Origin: Actinomycetota bacterium
GTDB taxonomy: Bacteria; Actinomycetota; AC-67
Direction: 5' to 3'
Assembly: GCA_005883175.1 (NCBI GenBank)
Contig: VAYV01000003.1
Coordinates: 1-7,182 of the forward strand
DNA length: 7,182 bases
Each line of letters starts with the position of its first letter. The first letter of the stretch is position 1. The position numbers and the translations under genes were made by a program. Shown piece after piece: positions 1-5,874 of this stretch. The notes beneath the pieces are model-generated. The model saw only the letters and a list, made by a program, of their open reading frames with translations. It was not told the DNA's origin and did not search any database.

Positions 1-1108
1 CGGGCGAGGTATCAGGGCTGGTGCACTCGACGTTGAAGTCGTAGGTCTGTGTGGATCCTGCGGGCGCGACCTTTGTGATCTGAAGGTCGCCGGTCTTCAG
101 GGTGTTCGTGACGGTGACCGTCGCGGTGTCGTTGGCCGGCACGACCACGCTTGCACTAGGGCTGTAGGTCGCCGCGTTGTAGTTGGTCCCTGGAGATGCC
201 TCTGCCACGGTGCAGCTCGTCCCGGCCGGGATGCCGCTGATCGGGTGGCTCCCCGATCCCGTGATGTGGAAGGTGTAGGGGCTGTTGGGATCCCCTGAGC
301 AGGTCACCGTGAAGTCGAAGGCGACCGTCGAGCCGGCGGGGGCGACCTTCTTGACGGTGAGACCCCCTGTCGGGTTGACCGAGACCCCGCGCAGCGCGAG
401 GGACGTGGTTACCGAAGTGATCAAGATGGAAGCCGTCTCGGATGGAGAGTCTGTGCCTCCCACCTTCTCGACGATGCTCGCACCGATGTCGGGGTTGTTG
501 GGACTGTTGGTGGTCTGTTGGGCACGCTCGGTCCAACCCGACGGAGGGATGAGGGTGAAGATCCCGACGGGCACGCCGCGCGCGTGGAAGCCGATCAAGA
601 CGGCGTCGCTCGAACCAACGCCACTCAACGTGGGCGACGAGATCGTCAAGGAATCGATATCGTTGGAAACGACGCCGTGCGCAGAGATCGGATCACTCGT
701 ATCCACGCCTCGGTAATCCAGCATGAAAGCCGAGATGTGTTGGATGTCCGGATAGGTGAGCGTGTAGCTAGCAGGCTCGGACGACGCGACGTGGTAGTAG
801 CTAGAGCCGCGTAAAGAGGATCCGGCATCGCCGGAGTCAACCTTCGTCCACCCAGAGAGGCCGCTCGGATCCTCAACGTTGGCGGACTCAATGAAGAGAA
901 CGAGGACGTCTCCATTCTGTGTCGTTGCTGGAACGGAGATAGTCAGACTCGACAATTCGTTCAGCAACGTGTCGGCGTGAGTCGCCGACTCGAAGGCGGG
1001 CGGTATCGTAGCGGCCGCTGCGGGCGACGCATTCACGACGATCGGGACGAGCATCATCCCGGCGACAACGATCAAGGCCCGTACAGAGACGCGGTCTCTG
1101 TGGTTCAT
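1..1108 (-). CDS. Secreted repeat-containing surface protein, 5' part (runs off left edge)
   Basis: I translated the minus strand from ATG 1108 and found no stop for 369 codons to the window edge, so the gene continues beyond position 1. Residues 1-33 form a signal peptide: Arg-containing n-region, hydrophobic core ALIVVAGMMLVPIVV, Ala-rich cleavage site ASPAAAA. Residues ~40-247 look like an extracellular beta-sandwich, with the sequence pattern VPATTQNGDVLVLFIES, SGWTKVDSG, SSEPASYTL and DYRGVDTSDPIS seen in many bacterial secreted proteins. From residue 248 (GGLTVKKVAPAGSTVAFDF) a ~92-residue module begins, with CSG and GIPAGTSCTVAEASP and ending TVTVTNTL. A second copy begins at 340 (GDLQITKVAPAGSTQTYDF) and is cut by the edge. 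These modules resemble prealbumin-like/DUF5979 or SpaA-type stalk repeats with one Cys pair each. The role is probably a cell-surface stalk or adhesin-like protein; no catalytic motif is visible. A G-run at 1113-1120 is the only ribosome-binding-site candidate. The export and repeat reading is firm; the family names are inference. Confidence 0.88.
   Translation of the reverse strand, partial: MNHRDRVSVRALIVVAGMMLVPIVVNASPAAAATIPPAFESATHADTLLNELSSLTISVPATTQNGDVLVLFIESANVEDPSGLSGWTKVDSGDAGSSLRGSSYYHVASSEPASYTLTYPDIQHISAFMLDYRGVDTSDPISAHGVVSNDIDSLTISSPTLSGVGSSDAVLIGFHARGVPVGIFTLIPPSGWTERAQQTTNSPNNPDIGASIVEKVGGTDSPSETASILITSVTTSLALRGVSVNPTGGLTVKKVAPAGSTVAFDFTVTCSGDPNSPYTFHITGSGSHPISGIPAGTSCTVAEASPGTNYNAATYSPSASVVVPANDTATVTVTNTLKTGDLQITKVAPAGSTQTYDFNVECTSPDTSP
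23..367 (-). repeat. Tandem ~92-residue protein repeats inside the surface protein
   Basis: Unit 1 spans residues 248-339 (nt 367-92) and unit 2 starts at residue 340 (nt 91), leaving the window before completion. Both units open with the pattern G-[GD]-L-x-[IV]-[TK]-K-V-A-P-A-G-S-T, then [FY]-D-F-[TN]-V-x-C. The DNA is also similar over this opening but not identical, so this is an older duplication with codon drift rather than a recent perfect repeat. More copies are likely beyond the left edge. Confidence 0.8.
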
Positions 1109-1196
1109 CCGTCCCCCCCCAAAGGTCGGGCTCAAGCCCCATCCGAACGGCCGGAACCGCTCAAGGTGACCAATACCAACACAGAACGCACAGAAT

Positions 1197-1202
1197 CGTC
1201 AA
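1197..1202 (-). promoter_or_regulatory. Possible -35 element for the surface-protein gene
   Basis: On the minus strand TTGACG lies about 90 nt upstream of the surface-protein start. No good -10 hexamer follows at 16-18 nt; the nearest candidates around GGTATT are too far. This is therefore only a weak promoter suggestion. Confidence 0.2.
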
Positions 1203-1220
1203 GCCTTTGCCCACAAAGGG

Positions 1221-1229
1221 TGTGGATAA
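1221..1229 (-). promoter_or_regulatory. Perfect DnaA-box 9-mer (TTATCCACA)
   Basis: The plus strand reads TGTGGATAA, the reverse complement of the classical DnaA box. Five bases away, 1211-1215 (CCACA) forms an inverted partner to TGTGG at 1221-1225, and 1208-1216 (TTGCCCACA) is a two-mismatch box in the opposite orientation. The pair sits in the spacer upstream of the surface-protein gene. There is no cluster of boxes, AT-rich unwinding region or dnaA/dnaN neighbour, so an origin is not supported. A DnaA-titrating or regulatory site is possible, and so is chance. Confidence 0.3.
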
Positions 1230-1243
1230 GCTAGGTACTGTTA

Positions 1244-1594
1244 CTAAATCCCCTGGTCAGGGCTATGGGCGCGCCGCACCCGTGAGACGACCGTGCAACG
1301 TCCATCGCCTTGCACGTTCAGCGTCAGCGCGACGAGCGTAGTTCCACGCAGAGTCGGAAGAGGAGGGCGGCTGGGGTCCTCCTCGCTTTCAGACAGTTCG
1401 TCGACGGCGAGGATCTTCAACCACCATGAGTCGCGACTCGCGCCGGACTCTTCCTTCAAGCAGATCTCTTTCAGGCCGGGGTCGGCGACGGTGATGGCTT
1501 CAAACCGATGATGCACGGACCCACGTCGCTCAGCTTGGATCGCGGCTTGAACCCACGCACCGTCAAGCACATAGCCCGGTCGGTAGTGGGTCAC
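1244..1594 (-). CDS. Hypothetical protein, 116 aa
   Basis: The ORF starts at GTG 1594 (an in-frame TAG lies two codons upstream) and ends at TAG 1244-1246. I do not recognise the product. It has no signal peptide or membrane segment and looks like a small soluble cytoplasmic protein. The central part is acidic and mixed (ESGASRDSWWLKILAVDELSE), followed by a proline-rich link (DPSRPPLPTLRG) and a beta-like stretch (TTLVALTLNVQGDGRCTVVSRV). Third codon positions are clearly G/C-rich, as in the recognised genes here, which favours coding. There is no clear Shine-Dalgarno. The start codon lies inside an 11-bp-arm palindrome (1581-1603), so that site could control this gene. A plus-strand ORF at 1293-1511 overlaps it and is taken as its shadow. 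Confidence 0.5.
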   Translation of the reverse strand: MTHYRPGYVLDGAWVQAAIQAERRGSVHHRFEAITVADPGLKEICLKEESGASRDSWWLKILAVDELSESEEDPSRPPLPTLRGTTLVALTLNVQGDGRCTVVSRVRRAHSPDQGI

Positions 1595-1603
1595 CCACTA
1601 CCG
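1581..1603. promoter_or_regulatory. Perfect 11-bp-arm palindrome overlapping the 116-aa ORF start
   Basis: Arms CGGTAGTGGGT (1581-1591) and ACCCACTACCG (1593-1603) are exact reverse complements around one central base. A one-base spacer cannot make a good hairpin loop, so this fits a binding site for a homodimeric repressor better than a terminator. It covers the proposed GTG start (1594-1592) of the downstream minus-strand ORF, which would suit autoregulation or repression. No regulator gene is visible in the window. Confidence 0.45.
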
Positions 1604-1694
1604 CCCGGTCGATGTCGGCGCTACAACAATCGCGGCTGACGAGCCACGTAACAGATCGAGCACAACGGCTTGCTCTGTGCTGGCGCTCAAGGAT

Positions 1695-1716
1695 CGTTCG
1701 AAGCAAGCTTCGAACG
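1695..1716. promoter_or_regulatory. Perfect 10-bp-arm palindrome
   Basis: CGTTCGAAGC (1695-1704) and GCTTCGAACG (1707-1716) are exact inverted repeats separated by AA. The two-base centre again suits a dimeric DNA-binding protein or recombinase core site better than a transcription terminator, and no U-run follows. It lies in gene-poor DNA about 100 bp upstream of the 116-aa ORF start. Confidence 0.4.
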
Positions 1717-1922
1717 TGCTCCGTGCGAGTGGCTACACACGCAAGTGAAGAGTGTGTGATCGGCATGCCGTAGCAATCGTCGGACTGCGCGGAAGTTGCG
1801 GCGCGGTTGGTTGCTCGTCTGTTTAGCGATCGACCAGGGCAACAGATACTTCGCCCGGTCCGGTATCAGCGACATCTGCATCGCTAGGGCAGGGCCGAGC
1901 GGGCTGGGCGCGCGCGACGCGG

Positions 1923-1972
1923 GGTCGATTTACCCTCGCATACGAAGGGTCGATTTACCCCCGCATGTGAGG
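1923..1972. repeat. 25-bp direct tandem repeat, possible IS21-like terminus
   Basis: GGTCGATTTACCC occurs at 1923-1935 and again at 1948-1960. The two 25-bp units agree at 21 of 25 positions, with CGCAT conserved after the shared 13-mer. A weaker third relative (GTCAATCGCCGCACC) follows from 1975. Short repeated motifs containing GATTTACCC at an element end are reminiscent of the multiple terminal repeats of IS21-family transposons. No istA/istB remnant is seen beside it, so the assignment is tentative; an iteron-like or operator array is the alternative. Confidence 0.35.
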
Positions 1973-2230
1973 GAGTCAATCGCCGCACCTCCACCGGCTG
2001 ACGTTGAACGGCTGGCTTCGGTTAACCCGTAGCATCCGCTCGACTATCTGGAAGGGACCGCCTCCGTCTGCGAGCGTTGACCTACCGAACCAACGGACCG
2101 CCTCAAGGTCGTTCATGACTATCCGGCGAGGATTTGGGCCCAGATGGACGTCCGGGAGTAGGAGAAGCGAACCCTCACCTCACCGCCGGCCTACTTTCGG
2201 CATGGGAGCTCAGAAGCGGGTTCGCGCACT

Positions 2231-3658
2231 CTAAATGCACGCCTGACCTGCGATTATGAGCCAGGTCTCAACCTCAACTTGCAACTCAGCCTGAATCGAG
2301 TGCGCCGTCGGCCCCCTAAGACGGACTCGGAGAGAGAAGATGACTCGGCGACCGTCCGGCGAAGGCACTGGGTCCGCCTCGCAGGGATAACAGTTGGTGG
2401 TGTCGGTGTGTGTGTGCGTCAGTCGCTCAACCCGCATCGATCCGTCGACCGTCAGCGCGACTATCTCGTCGCCGAACGGCTTCCCTGGAGCGGGCCAGAA
2501 GCTCGCGTAGCACCACCCAGGACGCGAATAATTTCGGCACGAGAGGTGATAGCTCTGTGCGGTTCCGGGCGCGAGCAACGATGTAACCGCCCCGTCGGAG
2601 AAGCGCACGCTGTAGATCTGGCCCAGCGTGACCGTGCCGAGACGTTGTGGGCACCAATCCCGGTTCTGAGCCACGATGATGTCGTTTCCTTGAGCATCGA
2701 CGGTCAGATCGGCATGGCCGACGTCGAAGACATAACCTCTCGCAGGGTCGTGCCCTAAACATTCCGGCGTCCTAGGCGGATAGACGTGTGGCGTCAATGC
2801 GAGTGTGTTGGGGTTCACGTCCAAGATCCGAGTGTGGTCCCCCCCGTAATGGATAAGGACGTAGTGGCCCGACGGCGATATCGAAACGTGGCTCGCCGTA
2901 CAGTTGGGAAGCCCGCAGTTGTGGAAGAAGTCGAACGCCGGGCCGGTGAGGCCCGGTAAAGGGTCCATGCGGACGGCGAACACCCGCGTGGAATCGCCCA
3001 GAGCCCACATCGATCCATCTCGCGAGGGGCCGCTCTGCGAATCCATGGAAAGGCGGAACGGCATCGTCCAGCGCCGCAGCTGCTTGCATCGCACGACGTC
3101 GAACCACTGCAAGGTTTTCCCTCCCCACGCGATTCGCACATGCGGAAAGATGGGGTGCCAGCGGTCGTCGTAATAGAAATAGTTGGAGCATGGTTTGAAC
3201 TTAGGCCTATACGTCTTGCCGTCAAGGACTACACGCGCAGGAGATCCACCCGAAACGTTCTCCAGCCACAGAAGAGATTCGTCCGCGTTCCAGGGCTGGT
3301 CATCTACATAGTGATGACGCGCGTGTGCGCCCCAAATGCCTTTTGACCTGTTGGGATAGATGATCGGCCTGCCGGGATCTCCCACGATCCGCTCGACGGT
3401 TGAGTCGAACACGGGATCGGCGAAGGGCTGGAGGTAGCCCGGCTTGGCAACCTGCGTGATCGCGACGGGCCCGTAGGTCGGCAGAGACGGACGAGGGACG
3501 GACCGCCGGGTGCCGGTCTGAAAGGCGAGTACCGTCCCCCCGATGGCCGCGATCAGCAGCGCGAACCCAAGCAACAGATATCGCAAGGTATGGATGGGAG
3601 CGCGTTCACGGTCGGATGCAGTCGTCGGGACCCTCCGCCTTCTCGCAGATTGTCTCAA
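2231..3658 (-). CDS. Membrane-anchored extracellular protein, probable beta-propeller, 475 aa
   Basis: The N-terminus is Arg-rich (RRRR at residues 6-9), followed by one hydrophobic segment at ~27-46 (YLLLGFALLIAAIGGTVLAF). This predicts a type II anchor or uncleaved signal, with the rest outside the cell. The remaining ~425 residues are rich in aromatic residues, Gly and Asp, and contain propeller-like strands: SHVSISPSGHYVLIHY, HADLTVDAQGNDIIVAQ and ADPVPSPDGRRVIFSL. The last resembles the TolB/PD40 'SPDG-x-R-[IV]-x-F' blade motif. Eleven Cys residues lie in the outer domain, suggesting disulfides. The start is TTG 3658 because an in-frame TGA lies six codons upstream and no ATG or GTG precedes the membrane segment; there is no good Shine-Dalgarno. 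The gene follows the transporter by 51 bp on the same strand. Function is unknown: a binding or structural role is as likely as an enzyme. The final ~30 residues fit a propeller end poorly. Confidence 0.82.
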   Translation of the reverse strand: MRQSARRRRVPTTASDRERAPIHTLRYLLLGFALLIAAIGGTVLAFQTGTRRSVPRPSLPTYGPVAITQVAKPGYLQPFADPVFDSTVERIVGDPGRPIIYPNRSKGIWGAHARHHYVDDQPWNADESLLWLENVSGGSPARVVLDGKTYRPKFKPCSNYFYYDDRWHPIFPHVRIAWGGKTLQWFDVVRCKQLRRWTMPFRLSMDSQSGPSRDGSMWALGDSTRVFAVRMDPLPGLTGPAFDFFHNCGLPNCTASHVSISPSGHYVLIHYGGDHTRILDVNPNTLALTPHVYPPRTPECLGHDPARGYVFDVGHADLTVDAQGNDIIVAQNRDWCPQRLGTVTLGQIYSVRFSDGAVTSLLAPGTAQSYHLSCRNYSRPGWCYASFWPAPGKPFGDEIVALTVDGSMRVERLTHTHTDTTNCYPCEADPVPSPDGRRVIFSLRVRLRGPTAHSIQAELQVEVETWLIIAGQACI

Positions 3659-3709
3659 ATCGGCGCAAGCGAGTCAGGCTCCGATCACGGGGGTCGGTGG
3701 TGGCAAGAC

Positions 3710-4567
3710 TCAAACGCCGGCTTCGGCTTGCGGAATACCCGGCGTGGCAGAGGGTTCGCTCCGTGCGAGCAGCACAGCTCCGATGATGACCAATGTGAAA
3801 GCCGCGATGCGCGCGCCGCCGAGAGCCCCGGACGGGATTCCTTCATGGAAGAGGGCCACCCCCGCCACGATCGGCAAATGCGTTCAATAGCAGGTTCGCA
3901 CTGCCGGCCGTCGCAAGGGCGCCGCCTCGTTGGAAACCGAGTTGCAGCCCGATGAGCGCAACCAGGTGGAACGCGCTCAGTACCGGCCACAGCCAATACC
4001 GACCGCCGTATGCAGCCTTGTTCGAGATGTCACCTGCGCATACAGGATCCCGGCTGCGATCCCGAGCCCGGCGCCCGGGGCGACCGCGCGCGCCAACGGT
4101 CCAACCGCTATCCCGGCCGCGACGACCGAGCCACCCAGCCATATGAGGAGTGGACCGAGGTCGGTCTTCGCACCTTCATCGTTCCCCGCCGCAAGCGAGA
4201 TCCCAAGCAAGATGAGCCCCGCCATCGCGGCGCCAACCCCGGCCAGCTCGCGACGCAAGAGCGCGACGCCCCCGCCTTTCCACACCGCGAAGGCGAGAAC
4301 GCCGACGCCGCCCGCCGAAGCAGCCTGAACGAGGGATAGCGGCGCGAGCCACAACGCGAGCAGGTAGAGGAGCCAGCCGAGGACGCCCGCGAGATTGCCG
4401 ATAACCCACGCGCGGTCTTTCAGCAGCGGGATCAGCGTGGCGATCGGATGACGCAGCTTCAGCTCGGGCAACCCGGCCGCTGCGCGATGTTGAACGAAGA
4501 ACCCGAGGTTGATCACGCACGCCGACGCCAACGAAACGAGCAAGCCGAAGGCCACGCGGGCGCTCAT
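3710..4567 (-). pseudogene. DMT/EamA-type membrane transporter, full length but split by two compensating frameshifts
   Basis: ATG 4567 opens a very hydrophobic protein (MSARVAFGLLVSLASACV) that runs in frame to Tyr176 (ILY, 4048-4040), then goes out of frame and stops at 3977. The expected continuation, AGDISNKAAYGGRYWLWPVLSAF to ATAGSANLLLNA, lies in another frame (4037-3879). After that, LPIVAGVALFHEGIPSG to QAEAGV and a TGA at 3710 lie back in the first frame. One missing base near 4038-4039 (a G restored would give YGAGD) and one extra T in the TTT run 3876-3878 account for both shifts. The repaired protein is ~285 aa with about ten membrane helices, the usual size for drug/metabolite transporter superfamily members. 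The substrate cannot be told. The remaining sequence is intact and shows no other decay, so sequencing or assembly error is as likely as a genuine recent pseudogene. Confidence 0.85.
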
Positions 4568-4698
4568 GCTCGATACACATCCCGGCTGGGCATGAGGCTT
4601 AGACGGTACACGAGGTCCTCACGGCGTATGGAACCTTGCAGGCGCATAGCATGACGTCGAGGCCCAGGGATGTTAACCGCATCGGGCAAGGAGGAGAC
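4568..4698. promoter_or_regulatory. Divergent intergenic region between the transporter and ybjQ-like genes
   Basis: This 131-bp spacer must hold promoters for both directions. On the plus strand TTGCAG (4635 region) and a GTTAAC near the ybjQ-like Shine-Dalgarno are the only promoter-like words, and their spacing is poor. I cannot assign hexamers with confidence. Confidence 0.25.
4689..4694 (+). promoter_or_regulatory. Shine-Dalgarno AGGAGG deciding the ybjQ-like start
   Basis: AAGGAGGAG ends just before ATG 4699. This places initiation at 4699 rather than at an upstream in-frame ATG (4636), which would add 21 residues of low-complexity, non-family sequence. Confidence 0.8.
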
Positions 4699-5043
4699 AT
4701 GGCCGAGCTAACGAGCGAACTTTTGCCGCTGCCCTGCTCGACGACGTTCGATTTCCCAGGAAAGAAGGTCGAGCGGCATATCGGCCTTGCATGGGGACTC
4801 GTCGTGCGCAGCATCGGATTCACGAGGGGGATAACGGGAAGCATCCGCGCGCTCCGATCCGGTGAAGTCGATGAGTACACAGAAGTCCTCGAGCAGGCCC
4901 GTCGCCATGCGCTCGATAGGCTCGTTCAGCACGCGCAGGCGATGGGCGCCAATGCGATCGCCGGCGTTCGGTTCGATTCAACCGAGATCGGTCAGAACAT
5001 GTCCGAGATCCTCGCCTATGGAACGGCGGTCTGGATCTCTTAG
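4699..5043 (+). CDS. YbjQ/UPF0145-family protein, 114 aa
   Basis: Starting at the ATG behind AGGAGG, the protein runs MAELTSELLPLPCSTT to AYGTAVWIS. Family features are visible: an N-terminal strand (TTFDFPGKKVERHIGLAWG) followed by a variable charged helix region, then ALDRLVQHAQAMGANAIAGVRFDSTEI, and the C-terminal signature EILAYGTAV. The length is close to the family's usual ~105-115 residues. YbjQ-like (formerly DUF74, 'heavy-metal-binding') proteins are small cytoplasmic oligomers with no settled biochemical role. No metal-ligand motif beyond Cys14 is obvious here. The gene is divergent from the transporter and convergent with the ester cyclase, so it is probably monocistronic. The family call is secure; the function is not known. 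Confidence 0.9.
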   Translation: MAELTSELLPLPCSTTFDFPGKKVERHIGLAWGLVVRSIGFTRGITGSIRALRSGEVDEYTEVLEQARRHALDRLVQHAQAMGANAIAGVRFDSTEIGQNMSEILAYGTAVWIS

Positions 5044-5073
5044 GCGGAAGCGATTCATCACCGCCTTGGTACA

Positions 5074-5097
5074 CGAGGGCGGCGACTCGCCGCCTCG
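5074..5097. terminator. Hairpin between convergent genes, possible bidirectional terminator
   Basis: GGCGGC (5078-5083) and GCCGCC (5089-5094) pair around a GACTC loop, and CGA/TCG extend the stem across one bulged G. It lies in the 59-bp gap between the stops of the ybjQ-like and ester cyclase genes. No U-run follows on either strand, so it is a hairpin of uncertain terminator strength. Confidence 0.45.
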
Positions 5098-5102
5098 ATT
5101 CT

Positions 5103-5534
5103 CTACAGCGGCGGAACGAGACCGAGCTGCATCATCATCCCGGCCGCGTCCGGGTGGCTGCGAAACTCGACGACCTTTCCGTCCTTAACGCGCGCGATGT
5201 AGGAGCCGCGTCCGACGACACTCTTGTTCGTCGGCGGAATCTCCACGCCGCCCATGCTCATAGGCCCCGTGTTCGTGCCGTAGAACTCGATCTCAGTGGC
5301 GATCGAGTCGTTGCCCACGACACGCGAGATCAACTTCGTGCGCATGTCGGGAAACGCGGTGACCCACGAGTTGAAGTACGCGCGCGCGTCCTTCTTCGTC
5401 TTGATCGGATCCGGCGTCGTCCAGTCGTGCCAGACGAAGTCCTTCGCGAACAACGCAAGGAATGCGTCCGCGTCGTGGCTGTCCCATGCAGCAAGACCCT
5501 GATCGTCAAGCCGCTCGAGATCCTTCTTGGCCAT
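5103..5534 (-). CDS. SnoaL-like ester cyclase (NTF2 fold), 143 aa
   Basis: The start is ATG 5534, behind AAGGGGG (5543-5549) with 8-nt spacing. An upstream in-frame ATG at 5630 would add 32 residues unlike the family. The protein begins MAKKDLERLDDQGLAAWDSHD, the typical first helix, followed by FLALFAKDFVWHDWTTPDP (residues 26-43), the AYFNSWVTAFPDMR segment (52-65), the beta strands FYGTNTGPMSMGGVEIPPT and GRGSYIARVKDGKVVEF, and the C-terminal SHPDAAGMMMQLGL. This is the standard pattern of SnoaL-like 'ester cyclase' proteins of the NTF2-like superfamily, and the length is full. True SnoaL members close polyketide rings by intramolecular aldol condensation. Genomic homologues outside antibiotic clusters, such as this one, mostly have no known substrate. 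No polyketide genes lie nearby, so the family call is secure and the reaction is not. Confidence 0.92.
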   Translation of the reverse strand: MAKKDLERLDDQGLAAWDSHDADAFLALFAKDFVWHDWTTPDPIKTKKDARAYFNSWVTAFPDMRTKLISRVVGNDSIATEIEFYGTNTGPMSMGGVEIPPTNKSVVGRGSYIARVKDGKVVEFRSHPDAAGMMMQLGLVPPL

Positions 5535-5874
5535 CGAGCCCACCCCCTTGATCGGTCGCTCATTACTCTCGACCTGCACGCGCGAAGGGTCAATGCCCGA
5601 ACATTTTTCTGTGGAGTAGACGATGCGCATTCACGCATCAGTCGTGACTAGACGTGTGTGTCACGATGATGATGAACGCTCGGTGTGTTCGCGCGCGCAA
5701 CAAACTTCGAATGAAGCGCTTTGCCCTCTTGACGTTTCAATTCGAACGTGTCATTCGTAATGAACGTCGGAACTCTCGCAGCTTGTAACTTCCCCCATGA
5801 GTTAACGCACATGTGATCCATTGAACGACTCATGACAAGAGGGGTAGGACGCTCCCCCAATGATTCGATGCCGA
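5535..5874. other. 340-bp AT-richer spacer with several dyads
   Basis: This lies upstream of the ester cyclase and should contain its promoter. TTGACC followed at long spacing by AGTAAT (minus strand, near 5570-5600) is a weak candidate. Small inverted repeats occur: GATGCG-N6-CGCATC (5622-5639), CGTGAC-N11-GTCACG (5643-5665), CTTC-GAAT-GAAG (5705-5716) and TCATT-CGT-AATGA (5751-5763). A minus-strand ORF crosses the region, but its third codon positions are only about half G/C, unlike the genes around it, so I treat it as non-coding. Confidence 0.45.

Larger units (their letters stand above)
1595..2230. other. 636-bp region without a convincing gene
   Basis: Only short ORFs of 64-78 codons occur here, overlapping on both strands, with no family resemblance, no good ribosome-binding sites and uneven codon use. 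The region holds a 10-bp-arm palindrome (1695-1716) and a 25-bp direct repeat (1923-1972). With these palindromes and repeats it may be a scar of mobile DNA, but I could not recover a transposase reading frame on either strand. The stretch 1973-2230 shows nothing I can name. Confidence 0.5.

Noticed and set aside
156..1142. Several ORFs on both strands (such as 285-716 plus, 646-915 minus, 888-1142 minus)
   Set aside because: They overlap the open secreted-protein frame, which has a signal peptide, domain-like sequence and internal repeats. The others are Arg/Pro-rich out-of-frame translations.
1796..2234. Plus-strand ORFs of 76-78 codons in the gene-poor region
   Set aside because: No ribosome-binding site or family pattern, and one runs through the direct-repeat array.
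3843..4142. Separate 99-aa minus-strand gene
   Set aside because: Its central part is the out-of-frame middle of the DMT transporter; its N-terminal part is an Arg-rich shadow and its C-terminus ends at the second frameshift.
4636..4698. N-terminal extension of the ybjQ-like gene from ATG 4636
   Set aside because: The extra 21 residues do not match the family, and a strong AGGAGG sits right before ATG 4699.
5535..5630. N-terminal extension of the ester cyclase from the minus-strand ATG at 5630
   Set aside because: The added 32 residues are unlike SnoaL-family starts, and AAGGGGG is well placed for ATG 5534.
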